DNA of 64,000 bases from Nonomuraea sp. PA05 (GCF_008086045.1 NZ_VSEY01000007.1:298748-362747); one strand, 5' to 3'; numbered from the stretch's first letter, positions 24,355 to 33,674 are shown. Numbers and translations: made by a program. Notes: generated by a model not told the origin, from the sequence alone.

Positions 24355-26703
24355 GTGACCGTACTCAGATCCGTCGGGACGCTCGGCCTGGCGGGGGCGC
24401 TCGGCGGGGTGCTGGCGGCCGCGCTGGCCGCGCCGCTGGTCGGCGGGGGCGGCCTCGCGGCGATGAGCGTCACGAACACCTTCGTGGACCTGCCGCCCGC
24501 CCCGCGCGAGGAGCCGCTCGCCCAGGTGACCAGGCTCCTCGACAAGGACGGGCGGCCCTTCGCCCAGTTCTACGAGGCCAACAGGACGGCCGTCAGGCTC
24601 GGCGCCGTCGCGGCCGTCATGCGCAAGGCCATCGTGGCGATCGAGGACGCGCGCTTCTACGAGCACGGCGGCCTCGACGTCAGGGGCACCGTCCGGGCGC
24701 TGCTCACCAACACCCAGGCGGGCGGCATCCGGCAGGGCGGCTCGTCGCTGACCCAGCAGCTCGTCAAGAACATCCTGGTGGAGAGCGCGCGCAGCGACGC
24801 GGAACGCGACAGGGCCCGCGCCCCGAACCTGGCCCGCAAGATCACCGAGCTGCGGTACGCGCTCGCGCTGGAGAAGAAGTACCGCAAGGACGAGATCCTG
24901 GAGCGGTACCTGAACATCGCCTACTTCGGCGCAGGAGCACACGGCGTCGAGGCCGCGGCCAGGCGGTTCTTCTCCACCTCCGCCTCCCGGCTGACCCTCA
25001 CCCAGGCGGCCACGCTGGCGGGCGCGGTGCGCATGCCGTACTCGACCGACCCCTCGCTCGGGCAGGCGCACAGGGAGCGCCTGAAGATGCGCCGCGACCT
25101 CGTGCTCGACCGCATGGCGGGGCTCAAGCAGATCACTCAGCAGGAGGCCGCGCAGGCCAAGGCCGCGCCGCTCGGCATCAGGCTGCGGCCGGAACCCGGC
25201 GGCTGCGCGCAGAGCCAGTACCCGTTCTACTGCCTGTACGTGCAGCGCGAGCTCCTGTCGAACCCCGTCTTCGGCAACACCGCACGCGAGCGGCAGGCGC
25301 GGATGGCCAGAGGCGGCCTGACGATCAGGACCAGCCTCGACCCCACCGCGCAGCGCGCCGCCGAACGGGCCATCCGCGAGCACGTCGCCGCGGAGGACAC
25401 CGAGGTGGCCGCCGAGGCCATGGTGGAGCCGCGCACCGGCCGGATCAAGGCGATGGCCGCCAGCAAACGCTTCGGCCGCAACCCCGGCGACCGCAAGAAC
25501 GGCCCCAAGACGACCTTCAACCTGCCGGCCGACGTCGCGCACGGCGGCGGGCAGGGCTTCCAGGCAGGCTCCACGTTCAAGGTGTTCACCCTGGCCACCG
25601 CGCTGCAACAGGGCTGGCGCTTCGGCGACGGCTTCCAGACGCCCGGCTCGCTGGTGCCAGGTCAGGGCTACCGCGACTGCACGGGACGCCCCGTCAACGA
25701 CCCCGGCACCCGCGTGCTCAACGCCAGCGGCGAGGGCGAGGGCGGCCCGCACAGCATCGAGACCGGCACCTGGAAGTCGGTGAACATCTTCTACATGATG
25801 CTGGAGCGCAAGGTCGGCCTCTGCAACGTCGTCCGCATGGCCAGGACGCTCGGCGTCACCAGGGCGGACGGGGAGCCGCTCAAGGAGGTGCCCACGTTCA
25901 CGCTCGGCGTCAACGAGATGGACCCCGTGACGGTCGCGGCCTCGTTCGCGGCGTTCGCCGGGCGCGGGCTGTACTGCCGGCCGCTGGCCATCGTCGAGAT
26001 CACCGGCAGGGACGGGCGGCGCACCCACGTGCCGCCCTCCTGCGAGCAGGTCATCGAACGGCCCATCGCGGACGCCGTCAACCACGTGCTGGAAGGCGTC
26101 TTCGACCAGGGCACCATGAAGGGGCAGAGCATCGGCCGGCCCGCCGCGGGGAAGACCGGCACCAACAACGGCTACACCTCAGCCTGGTTCGCCGGCTACA
26201 CGCCCCACCTGGCGGCGGCGGTCAGCGTGGGGGACATCCGGGGGTCCTACCGGTTCCCGCTCCAGGGGGTGGAGATCGGGGAGCGGTACTTCGGGTCGGT
26301 GCAGGGAGCCTCGCTGCCGGGGCCGATCTGGGTGGAGTCGATGAGCTCGGCGCTACGGCGTACGGAGCCGCGCGGGTTCACCGGGCCCGACATGTCACGC
26401 TTCGGCGGCGGGCACACGCCGGGGCTGGAGAAGGCGCTGGCGGAGGAGGAGCGCAAGAAGCGCGGGAACAACCCGTTCGGGCGGCGGATGCGGCGGCTGT
26501 TCGAGCGGCTGCTGGGGCAGAGCCCGGGGTCGGCGTCGGTGGAGTGGCCGCCGGCGCGCGACGGCGGACGTCCCGACGTGCTGCTGGAACGTCCGCCGGC
26601 CCTGGAGCGTCCGCGCCGCCCGGACCGGCCCCGTCGCGACCGCGCCCTGCGGCCGTACCCGCGCCTGGGACCCGAGGGACGGCGTCACGGACGCGGGCAA
26701 TGA
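24355..26703 (+). CDS. Class A penicillin-binding protein (bifunctional)
   Basis: 782 residues. An N-terminal transmembrane helix, then the GT51 transglycosylase domain (EDARFYEHGGLD, QGGSSLTQQLVKN, LNIAYFG), then the transpeptidase domain with SxxK as STFK in QAGSTFKVF, SxN as SVN, and KTG in AGKTGTNNG. It polymerises and cross-links peptidoglycan outside the membrane. The C-terminal ~70 residues are Arg/Pro-rich and disordered. The start GTG 24355 (53 nt after murA, no clear ribosome-binding site) is chosen because the membrane helix follows directly. Its position behind murA suggests a shared cell-wall transcript. Confidence 0.94.
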   Translation: MTVLRSVGTLGLAGALGGVLAAALAAPLVGGGGLAAMSVTNTFVDLPPAPREEPLAQVTRLLDKDGRPFAQFYEANRTAVRLGAVAAVMRKAIVAIEDARFYEHGGLDVRGTVRALLTNTQAGGIRQGGSSLTQQLVKNILVESARSDAERDRARAPNLARKITELRYALALEKKYRKDEILERYLNIAYFGAGAHGVEAAARRFFSTSASRLTLTQAATLAGAVRMPYSTDPSLGQAHRERLKMRRDLVLDRMAGLKQITQQEAAQAKAAPLGIRLRPEPGGCAQSQYPFYCLYVQRELLSNPVFGNTARERQARMARGGLTIRTSLDPTAQRAAERAIREHVAAEDTEVAAEAMVEPRTGRIKAMAASKRFGRNPGDRKNGPKTTFNLPADVAHGGGQGFQAGSTFKVFTLATALQQGWRFGDGFQTPGSLVPGQGYRDCTGRPVNDPGTRVLNASGEGEGGPHSIETGTWKSVNIFYMMLERKVGLCNVVRMARTLGVTRADGEPLKEVPTFTLGVNEMDPVTVAASFAAFAGRGLYCRPLAIVEITGRDGRRTHVPPSCEQVIERPIADAVNHVLEGVFDQGTMKGQSIGRPAAGKTGTNNGYTSAWFAGYTPHLAAAVSVGDIRGSYRFPLQGVEIGERYFGSVQGASLPGPIWVESMSSALRRTEPRGFTGPDMSRFGGGHTPGLEKALAEEERKKRGNNPFGRRMRRLFERLLGQSPGSASVEWPPARDGGRPDVLLERPPALERPRRPDRPRRDRALRPYPRLGPEGRRHGRGQ

Positions 26704-26755
26704 GAGCGTCGCCTCAGCGGGCCTGCCCCGAACGGGTGTCATCAAGGGGCTTGCC

Positions 26756-27250
26756 TCAGCCGGCCTTCCCGATGGGGGCCGTGACGGCGCGGGTGAGCGT
26801 GATGAGGTTGTCGGGGGCGGTCTCGATCTGCAGCCCCCGCTTCCCGGCCGAGAAGTAGATCGTCTCGAAGTCCAGCGCCGACGAGTCCACCACGGTGGGA
26901 AGCTGCTTGCGCTGCCCCAGCGGGCTGATCCCGCCGACGACGTACCCCGTCACCCGCTCCACCTTGGCGGCGTCGGCCATCGCGGCCCGCTTGCTGTTGA
27001 GCGCACCGGCCAGGGCCTTCAGGTCCAGCTTGCCCGCCACCGGCACCACCGCCACCGCCAGCCCGCTCTCGACCTCGGCGACGAGCGTCTTGAAGATCCG
27101 CTCGTACGGAACGCCCAGCGCGTCGGCGGCCTCCTCTCCGTAGGCCTGCGCGGCCGGGTCATGGTCGTACGGGTGGAGCGTGAAGTCGGCCTTGGCGTCG
27201 GCCAGCGCCATGGTGGCGGGGGTGCCGCCCTTGCCTTTCGATTTACTCAC
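26756..27250 (-). CDS. ybaK: YbaK/EbsC-family Cys-tRNA(Pro) deacylase
   Basis: 164 residues from GTG 27250. The YbaK-type editing fold is recognised from GVPYERIFKTLV, KLDLKALAGALNSK and GYVVGGISPLGQRKQLPTVVD. It hydrolyses mischarged Cys-tRNA(Pro) in trans. The frame stays open for 40 codons upstream without a good ribosome-binding site; those upstream codons look like part of a decayed gene rather than this protein. Convergent with the PBP gene. Confidence 0.88.
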   Translation of the reverse strand: MSKSKGKGGTPATMALADAKADFTLHPYDHDPAAQAYGEEAADALGVPYERIFKTLVAEVESGLAVAVVPVAGKLDLKALAGALNSKRAAMADAAKVERVTGYVVGGISPLGQRKQLPTVVDSSALDFETIYFSAGKRGLQIETAPDNLITLTRAVTAPIGKAG

Positions 27251-27261
27251 GGCACGCGATT

Positions 27262-27578
27262 GTAGGGCGTACTCCTCGGCCAGCCGGCGGAACGGCGCCA
27301 TGGCCTCGCCTGCCTCACGGTGGAACTCCTCCTCCTGCTCGGCCGTGGCGGGCCGGTCCGCGCCGTCCACGCCGTGCCGCCGCTCCCGGTCCAGGCTCTT
27401 CCCTCGTGATCATCAGTACCAGAGCGCCCTCGGCGCGGCGGTTTCCGGCCCCGATCCGGCTGAACTCGTACGCCGTCAGCGGGTAGCCGTCCTCCCAGGC
27501 CCGGTCGAAGGCGTCCACCAGCTTCTTGCAACCAAACAGCGCGCGAACGAAAGAGGCATTCCGGCCGCACGTCACCAA
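27262..27578 (-). pseudogene. Frameshifted coding remnant, family not recognised
   Basis: In one minus frame about 60 sensible residues run from 27578 to about 27399 (CKKLVDAFDRAWEDGYPL, then AYEFSRIGAGNRR, then ALVLMITRE) with high GC3. The next frame then continues with coding character (KSLDRERRHGVDGADRP, then EEEFHREAGEAM) to about 27265, next to ybaK. A single-base shift near 27400 would join the two. No start with a ribosome-binding site is seen and the 5' part abuts the AraC gene end. The original function is unknown. Confidence 0.4.
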
Positions 27579-27588
27579 AGGCCACCGA

Positions 27589-28398
27589 TCATTCGCTCGA
27601 CGGCCGCACGCGCCCCGGCGTGTACCCGAACGCCCTCCTGAACACGTCGATGAACGCGCTCGCCGACGCCCACCCGCACCGGTGCGCCACCGTGGTCACC
27701 GGGAGGCCGTCGGCCAGCAGGAGGAGAGCGCGGTGGAGGCGGAGCTGGGTGCGCCACTGCGGGAACGTCATGCCCAGCTCTGCCCGGCAGAGGCGGGCCA
27801 GGGTGCGGTCGCTGGTGCCGGCCCGGGCGGCGAACTGGGCAAGGGTGCTCGGATCGGCCGGGTCGTGGTGCAGGGCGGCGCAGACGGCGGCCAGGCGGGG
27901 GTCCGTGGCGGTGGGCAGGTGCAGCGGCTGTTCGGGGGCGTGCCTGAGCTGGTCGAGCAACACCGCCAGCAGCCGCTCCCGCTCCCCGCCATCCTGCCGC
28001 TCCCGCTCCCGCTCCCGATCCCTGCCATTTCCGCGCCCTCGCTCCCCGCCACCCAGGTGTCCCGTGGTGTCGGCGGTGTAGGCGATGATCAGCTCGCGCA
28101 GCAAGGGGCCGACCGCGAGCACGGCGGGCCGATCCAGCCCCAGCGGGTTCTCCGTGAGGCCGACCAGGCGCAGGTCCGTGTCCCCGTGGGCGCGATGCTC
28201 GTGGACGGTTCCCGCGGGCACCCACAGGGCCCGGTTCGCGGGGGCCACCCAGGTGCCGGCGCCGGTGGTGACGGAGATGACGCCGCGGCAGGCGTACGCG
28301 ATCTGGTGGGTGTCGTGGCGGTGCGCGTCGATGCCCGCGCCGGGCGCCAGCGGCCGCCGCCCGGTCGGCGCTTCGGACAGATGGCGGATTTCCGGCAT
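27589..28398 (-). CDS. AraC-family regulator, divergent from Fsr-like exporter
   Basis: 269 residues from ATG 28398. N-terminal cupin (IDAHRHDTHQIAY, GTWVAPANRALWVPAGTVHEH) and C-terminal AraC helix-turn-helix (GTSDRTLARLCRAELGMTFPQWR, HRCGWASASAFIDVFRRAFGYTP). A hydrophilic GRDRERERER-type insert at residues ~117-142 comes from short CT-rich repeats (27973-28050). It is divergent from an MFS exporter with 54 bp between the starts, an arrangement that usually means it regulates that transporter. The effector is unknown. Confidence 0.9.
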   Translation of the reverse strand: MPEIRHLSEAPTGRRPLAPGAGIDAHRHDTHQIAYACRGVISVTTGAGTWVAPANRALWVPAGTVHEHRAHGDTDLRLVGLTENPLGLDRPAVLAVGPLLRELIIAYTADTTGHLGGGERGRGNGRDRERERERQDGGERERLLAVLLDQLRHAPEQPLHLPTATDPRLAAVCAALHHDPADPSTLAQFAARAGTSDRTLARLCRAELGMTFPQWRTQLRLHRALLLLADGLPVTTVAHRCGWASASAFIDVFRRAFGYTPGRVRPSSE

Positions 28399-28452
28399 GA
28401 ATTGGCATTTTATCGGAAGCGGGCCATCCGCCCCCAGGCTGAGGATCGAGAG

Positions 28453-29574
28453 GTGAACAGGATCCCCTCGCTCTCCGCCGGACACGCCACCGTGGACTTC
28501 TACCAGGGCGCCGTCCCGGCCCTCGTGCCCTTCCTCGTGGCCGGGCGGGGCTATGGGTACGTCGCCGTCTCCGGCATCGTGCTGGCCGCCACGCTGCTGT
28601 CGTCCATCGTGCAGCCGCTCTTCGGCCTGCTCACGGACAGGTGGCGGATGCCGTGGCTGATCCCGGTGAGCATGATCCTGGCCGGGACGGGCGTGGCGAT
28701 CTGCGGCGTCTCCGACTCGTACGTGCTGACCTGGCTGGCCGCCGCCCTGTCCGGGCTCGGCGTGGCCGCCTACCATCCGGAGGCCGCGCGCCTGGCCAGG
28801 ATCGCCAGCGAGGGCAGCCATGTACGGATGAGCTGGTTCTCCACCGGCGGCACGCTCGGCTTCGCCTCCGCACCTGTGCTGGTGACGCCGCTGCTGGCCG
28901 GATGGGGGCTGGGCGCCTCGCCGTTCCTCGTGCTGCCCGCCCTGCTGGGCGCGGTCCTGACGTTGCCCGCGATCAGGGCACTGTCCGGCGGCGCGCGGGC
29001 GGCCCGCGCCGCAGGGCCCGTCTCCGGCAGGGACGACTGGCCGTCGTTCGCCCGCCTCACCCTGGTGATCGTCTTCCGCTCTGTCGTGTACGTCGGGCTG
29101 AGCGCCTTCGTGGCCCTCTACCTGGGCGGCGGCGCGGCCGGGGCGGTGGCGCTGTTCGTGCTGTTCGCGGGCGGCGCGGTGGGCACCGTCGTGGGCGGCA
29201 GGATGGCGGCCCGCCTGGGCCGGGTGCGCACGATGCGGCTGTCGTACGCGCTGGCCGTGCCCGCCGTGGCCGGCGTGGTGCTGGTGCCGGGCCCCGCCGC
29301 GTACGCGTTCGTCGCCGCCTCCTCCATCGCCCTGTACGCGCCGTTCTCCCTGCACGTGACGCTGGGCCAGGACTTCCTGCCGACCAGGGTGGGCACGGCC
29401 AGCGGCGTCACCCTGGGGCTGGCCGTCAGCGTCGGCGGCCTGGCCAGCCCGCTGGTGGGCGCGGTGGCCGAGGCGGCCTCCCTGCGTACGGCGCTGGCCT
29501 GCCTGATCGCGTTCCCCGTGCTGGCGCTGCTCATGGCCCGCACCATCAAGGAGCCCGACCCGGTGGCCGCCTGA
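28453..29574 (+). CDS. MFS transporter, fosmidomycin-resistance (Fsr) type
   Basis: 373 residues from GTG 28453, 11-12 helices. The N-terminal pattern DFYQGAVPALVPFL, IVQPLFGLLTDRW and AAYHPEAARLARIAS matches the Fsr family of proton-driven drug exporters. It lies divergent from an AraC regulator, so induction by an exported compound is likely. The actual substrate is not predictable; Fsr homologues are often annotated for fosmidomycin only by similarity. The length is a little short for MFS but complete at both ends. Confidence 0.88.
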   Translation: MNRIPSLSAGHATVDFYQGAVPALVPFLVAGRGYGYVAVSGIVLAATLLSSIVQPLFGLLTDRWRMPWLIPVSMILAGTGVAICGVSDSYVLTWLAAALSGLGVAAYHPEAARLARIASEGSHVRMSWFSTGGTLGFASAPVLVTPLLAGWGLGASPFLVLPALLGAVLTLPAIRALSGGARAARAAGPVSGRDDWPSFARLTLVIVFRSVVYVGLSAFVALYLGGGAAGAVALFVLFAGGAVGTVVGGRMAARLGRVRTMRLSYALAVPAVAGVVLVPGPAAYAFVAASSIALYAPFSLHVTLGQDFLPTRVGTASGVTLGLAVSVGGLASPLVGAVAEAASLRTALACLIAFPVLALLMARTIKEPDPVAA

Positions 29575-29591
29575 CCACTGCGCCCGCCTGG

Positions 29592-31361
29592 CTAGCCGGT
29601 GGTCGTGAGGCGCAGGACGCTGGTGTTGTCGCGCTGCGTCGGGTCCAGGCGGGTGGAGGTGACGCGCGCCGTGACGGGCAGCCTGCGCGGCGCGTCCGAG
29701 GCGACGCGGAGGCGCGCGGTCAGCCGCACCGGCCTGCCGGGATGGATGGTGCCGATCGTGCAGGCGGCCTCGCGATGCCCGCTCTTGCAGGTGGCCCCGC
29801 TGACCGAGGCCAGAGCCGCGCCGGGCGGCAGGGTGAGTGAGACCGGCACCTGGGCGGCGGCCATCAGCCCGCGCATGGTGACGGTGGCCGTGACAGAGAC
29901 GGTGCCGCCGCGCCGGACCGGCCGGCCGGGGCCCGACAGGCTGACGGACAGCGCGTCGTACACGCCGCGCGGGTCCGCCCGCTTGACGATGGCGCCGTAA
30001 CCGTCGATGTTGATCGCGTTGGCGACCGAGTTGCCGTCGGCCTCGCCGTCCTCCTTGCCCGCCGACAGCACGCCCACCAGGTCGCCGGTGCCCTTGACCA
30101 CCCACGCCGCGCCGCTGTGCCCCTTGTACAGGTGGCAGTTGAACGTCTCCAGCCGCCCCGCCTTCGCCGCCGGGGCCGCGCTGCGGGCGGCGAGCATGGT
30201 GTCCGCGTGGGCGATCCCGAGCGCCTGCCTGGTCCTGGCCAGGCACCAGAGCTGGTCCCTGCCGTCGTACGGCTTCCTGCCGAGCAGCCCCGGATAGCCG
30301 ATGGTGGCGATCGTGTGCCTGCCACCCTGGTTGAGCAGCGGAGTGAAGGCGCCCACGGCGTCCTGGAGGGTGCCGTCGCGCCTGCCCACCTCGACGAGGG
30401 CGACGTCGTAGATCGAGTTCCAGTCGCCGCCCGGCATGCCGGTGTAGCCGTCGGGCTTCCACGCGCGCCGGCCGCCCCACCGGCCGTACGGCTCGCGCTG
30501 CCGGACGGTGGCGCCCCGGCCGTCGTAGGCGGGCACGAACGCGAAGTTCGTGTGCCAGCGGCCGGCCGCCGCGCCCGCGGGCACGCCGTACACGCAGTGG
30601 GCGGCGGTGACGACGAGCAGCCTGGAGGCCGAGCGGACCACCGAGGCGCTGCAGGAGTCGCCATTGCCCGCCGCGTTGACGAAGAACAGGCGGCCGCTGA
30701 TCCGGCTGGCGGGTGCGGCCGTGTACGGGCGGCGCACCCGGGCGTAGCCGTTGGTGTCGCCGCCCGGGGTGATGCGTCTGGAGGCGGGCACGCTGCGCTG
30801 CCGCTGGGCGGCGGCGCCGCTGTCGTCGGACTCCTCGCCGGTCGCGTCCTGGCCGCCGCCCGCCTCCGCGCCCTGGCTTCCACCGGCGTCCGTGGCCACC
30901 TCCGCGCCGGCCACCGCGCCCGCTCCCGCCACGGGACCCGCGTTGGTCGCCGTGCCCGTGCTCGCTCCGCCCGCCGCGCCTGCTCCGCCCGCCGCGTCCG
31001 TCACGGCCTCCGCGCCGATGCCCGTGCCCGTGCCCGCGCCGATGCCCGTGCCCGTGCCCGCGCCGGTGCCCGTGCCCGTGCCCGCGCCGGTGCTCGTGCT
31101 GGGCATGCTCGCCGGCAACTCCGCCGCCTTGGCCTTGGCCTGCTTGCCCGCCGTCCAGTACCGCACCGCCCGCCCCGGCCGCATCACCGGGGAGGCCGCG
31201 GCCCCCCAGGAGTCCTGCCGCACGATGGACGACGTCTGGGCGGCGCCGGTGACGGGTGAGGTCCGCCCGGCGGGTGCGGCCGGCGGCGGGTCGGCCGCCG
31301 CGGGCAGCGCGAGCGTGACGCCGGCCAGCGCGGTCAGGGTGGTGACCAGAGTCTTCTGCAC
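29592..31361 (-). CDS. Secreted trypsin-like serine protease (V8/S1B type)
   Basis: 589 residues. Signal peptide MQKTLVTTLTALAGVTLALPAAAD, then a long Gly/Thr/Ala linker with GTGTG-type repeats (31010-31100), then the peptidase domain with catalytic His in TAAHC, Asp in YDVALVEV and Ser in GHSGAAW. Cys pairs (CSAS...AAHC, CLA...CHL) suggest disulfides. The C-terminal ~130 residues form a beta-sandwich-like repeat (VSVTATVTM, LTARLRVASDAPRR), similar to DUF11/CARDB-type surface domains. It acts outside the cell on proteins. Confidence 0.9.
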   Translation of the reverse strand: MQKTLVTTLTALAGVTLALPAAADPPPAAPAGRTSPVTGAAQTSSIVRQDSWGAAASPVMRPGRAVRYWTAGKQAKAKAAELPASMPSTSTGAGTGTGTGAGTGTGIGAGTGTGIGAEAVTDAAGGAGAAGGASTGTATNAGPVAGAGAVAGAEVATDAGGSQGAEAGGGQDATGEESDDSGAAAQRQRSVPASRRITPGGDTNGYARVRRPYTAAPASRISGRLFFVNAAGNGDSCSASVVRSASRLLVVTAAHCVYGVPAGAAAGRWHTNFAFVPAYDGRGATVRQREPYGRWGGRRAWKPDGYTGMPGGDWNSIYDVALVEVGRRDGTLQDAVGAFTPLLNQGGRHTIATIGYPGLLGRKPYDGRDQLWCLARTRQALGIAHADTMLAARSAAPAAKAGRLETFNCHLYKGHSGAAWVVKGTGDLVGVLSAGKEDGEADGNSVANAINIDGYGAIVKRADPRGVYDALSVSLSGPGRPVRRGGTVSVTATVTMRGLMAAAQVPVSLTLPPGAALASVSGATCKSGHREAACTIGTIHPGRPVRLTARLRVASDAPRRLPVTARVTSTRLDPTQRDNTSVLRLTTTG

Positions 31362-31451
31362 AGTTGTCCCCCGAACAGCTCGATGACCTTCCGATCACTT
31401 TAAGTCACCAATAGGTGACTAAGTGTTGTCCGGGGGTGTGTGTCGGGTAAA

Positions 31452-32456
31452 TCAGCCCGCGGCGGCGTCCCCCTGCCCGGGCGGCAGTTCGGCGGTGGTG
31501 GCCTCGCGCGGCTCGCGGTCGGGCCGCAGCCCCCGCCACGACGGGTGCCGCAGCCGCCCGTCGCCGGTGACCTCGGCGTACTGCACCTCACCGACCACCT
31601 GGGGGTCCACCCAGTGGGCGTCGCGGGCGTGCTCGCGCGGCACCGGCTCGTCGAACGGCGGATCGTCCCGCTCCAGGGGCGCCAGCCGTTCCCGCAAGTC
31701 GCGCAGCATGGCCTCGGTGAAGCCTGTGCCGACGTGGCCGACGTACCGCAGCCGGCCGCGCGGGTCGTACGCGCCGAGCAGCAGCGACCCGATCGTCCCC
31801 GACCGCCGCCCGCTGCCGGGCTTCCACCCGCCGATGACGACCTCGACGGCGCTGACGTTCTTGATCTTGGTCCATTCGCCGCTGCGCCGGCCCGGCCGGT
31901 ACGGCGAGCTCATCCGCTTGCACACGACCCCTTCGAGCCCGAGCTGCCGCGAGGAGTCGAAGGCCTGCGAGGCGTGGTCGGCGAACCAGACGGGCACCTG
32001 CCACCGGTAGCCGGGCCGCAGCGTGCCCTCCAGCAGCTCGCGCCGCTCGACGTACGGCCGCGACACCACGCCGCTCTCGCCGAGGTGCAGGATGTCGAAG
32101 GCCATGAACGTCACGGGCACCGCCCTGGTCAGCTCGGCCACGGCCGCCGGGTTGCGCTGGTGCATCCGGGGCTGCAGCGCCTCGAAGCTGGGCCGTCCGG
32201 CCTCGTCGAAGGCCACCACCTCCCCGTCGATGACGGCCGCGCGCCCGCCGGTGGAGCCGGCCATGAGCTGCAGTTCGGGGTAGGCGGGGGTGATGTCCTT
32301 GCCGTTGCGCGACATCAGGCGGACGGCGCCGTCCTCGACGTAGGCGAGAGCGCGTACACCGTCCCATTTCATCTCGACGGCCCAGTCGTCGCCCTGGACG
32401 GAGGTCAGCGTCCCGAGCTGGGCCAGCATCGGCGCGTAGGCCGGCAGCCGCACCAT
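31452..32456 (-). CDS. ATP-dependent DNA ligase (LigC/LigD ligase-domain type)
   Basis: 334 residues. The nucleotidyl-transferase motif I is EMKWDGVRAL (adenylated Lys near residue 30), followed by IDGEVVAFDE, a GVVCKR motif and WTKIKN, then an OB fold (VVIGGWKPGSGRRSGTIGSL). It seals nicks using ATP. It lacks polymerase and phosphoesterase domains, so it is a stand-alone LigC-like or split-LigD ligase of the NHEJ type. No ku gene is in the window. ATG at 32456. Confidence 0.92.
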   Translation of the reverse strand: MVRLPAYAPMLAQLGTLTSVQGDDWAVEMKWDGVRALAYVEDGAVRLMSRNGKDITPAYPELQLMAGSTGGRAAVIDGEVVAFDEAGRPSFEALQPRMHQRNPAAVAELTRAVPVTFMAFDILHLGESGVVSRPYVERRELLEGTLRPGYRWQVPVWFADHASQAFDSSRQLGLEGVVCKRMSSPYRPGRRSGEWTKIKNVSAVEVVIGGWKPGSGRRSGTIGSLLLGAYDPRGRLRYVGHVGTGFTEAMLRDLRERLAPLERDDPPFDEPVPREHARDAHWVDPQVVGEVQYAEVTGDGRLRHPSWRGLRPDREPREATTAELPPGQGDAAAG

Positions 32457-32504
32457 GGTGCATGCCGTACCCCGCCTGCTTGATCGACAGTGGTGAAGAG
32501 GGGT

Positions 32505-32699
32505 CTACAGATGGTCAAGCGAGCTGTCTTCGACCAGTTCGGCCAGGTCCACGCCGTGCCGGCCCAGGTCGGAGACCGTCGCGCAGTATCCGCGCAGGTA
32601 GGTGCGGCCGTTGACCTGGTGGGAGACACGCAGCAGCGGGCGATCGTCCAGGATGATCGCCTCTACGAGGATGCCGCCGGGCCCGCGCCACTGTCCCAT
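32505..32699 (-). CDS. Small uncharacterised protein (64 aa)
   Basis: ATG 32699, 64 residues, compact and folded in character: MGQWRGPGGILVEAIILDD, then RVSHQVNGRTYLRGYC, then an acidic helix DLAELVEDSS. Similar short proteins are recalled from other actinomycetes but with no function. It lies 48 nt before the ligase gene on the same strand and could be co-transcribed with it. Confidence 0.65.
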   Translation of the reverse strand: MGQWRGPGGILVEAIILDDRPLLRVSHQVNGRTYLRGYCATVSDLGRHGVDLAELVEDSSLDHL

Positions 32700-32750
32700 G
32701 CCGGTAAGAGTAGATGCCCGGACATAATGGACAGGTAATAAAGGGTGTCG

Positions 32751-33674
32751 TCAGGGGAAGGCGGGGCCCGGCTCGGGGGCGCCCGCGGGCCACGTGCGCC
32801 GCAGTCGCAGCACCGCCGCCGGGGCGTCGGGCGACTTCACGAACGCGTCCTTGAGCGGGAAGCACAGGTAGCCGCGAGTCGTCCAGATGTGGTGGCCGCC
32901 GAGGTCGAAGCAGCGCGCGCCGCGCGAGTCGTGCTGAGGGAATCCGGTCATGGCGAAATACAGGTGGCCGGAGTAGACGCCGCCGACGCCGTAGACGTCG
33001 ATCCGGCCGCGCTCGCCCGCCTCGACGAGCAGGTGCGAGTGGACGATGTCGGAGGTGGGCCAGGAGCAGGCGTCGCCCACGCCCTGGGTGTAGCTGCCGG
33101 TGAACTGGGCGTGGCCGGGGATGACGACGTCGAGCGTGCCGCCGGCCGCCCACCCGCCGGCCGCGGTGCCGGCCTTGAGGATCTCGCTGCCGACGGAGTA
33201 CGGCAGCCTGGTGCCGCCCTCGGCGGTGGCGGTGGCGGCCCGCCACGGATAGCGGACGTCGAGGCAGCCGCCGAACGCCAGGTGCCCGGCGTACCGCGAG
33301 ATCAGCTCCTCGAAGTGGTCGAGCACCAGCCTGGCGGTGGGATGCCCGGTGCGGTGGTCGACGATCGTGGTGCCGCGCGCCCGCTCGCCGTCGTTGAAAC
33401 AGCTCGGGCAGACCTTCTTCACCTCGGCCCACCGCTCCTCGCACGGCTCGACCCCGGAGACCGTCTTCCACTGCGCGCCGCGCGGCACGCCGGCGGCGGC
33501 GACGTGCCGCGGGACCGTGTAACCGGGGTCGGTGCCCGGCGGGACGAGCGGGATGCCGGCCACCGCGTCGGGCTCGGCCTCCTCCACCTGGTGCGACGCC
33601 GCGGCGTGCCGCGCGGACGAGCAGACCACCAGGCCCTGATGGTGCGTGTCCGTGCCGGTGCTGTTGTGGTGCAT
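32751..33674 (-). CDS. Unrecognised Cys-containing protein (307 aa)
   Basis: ATG 33674 with AGGGGGG a few nt upstream. No signal peptide, no transmembrane helix. A CPSC motif near residue 89 and several other Cys and His residues suggest metal binding or disulfides. The C-terminal part is rich in aromatic and glycine residues (GRIDVYGVGGVYSGHLYF, HHIWTTRGYLCF) and looks like a beta-rich fold. The N-terminus is His-rich. No family was recognised. It is divergent from hisD across a 326-bp gap. Confidence 0.7.
   Translation of the reverse strand: MHHNSTGTDTHHQGLVVCSSARHAAASHQVEEAEPDAVAGIPLVPPGTDPGYTVPRHVAAAGVPRGAQWKTVSGVEPCEERWAEVKKVCPSCFNDGERARGTTIVDHRTGHPTARLVLDHFEELISRYAGHLAFGGCLDVRYPWRAATATAEGGTRLPYSVGSEILKAGTAAGGWAAGGTLDVVIPGHAQFTGSYTQGVGDACSWPTSDIVHSHLLVEAGERGRIDVYGVGGVYSGHLYFAMTGFPQHDSRGARCFDLGGHHIWTTRGYLCFPLKDAFVKSPDAPAAVLRLRRTWPAGAPEPGPAFP

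Noticed and set aside
27247..27585. 112-codon minus ORF ending at the ybaK start
   Set aside because: Arg/Gly/Pro/Ser-rich shadow; the coding signal is in the other two frames.
27589..31398. 1269-codon minus frame joining protease shadow and AraC
   Set aside because: Only the last 269 codons (AraC) have family motifs and a sensible start; the rest is a shadow of the protease and the MFS gene.
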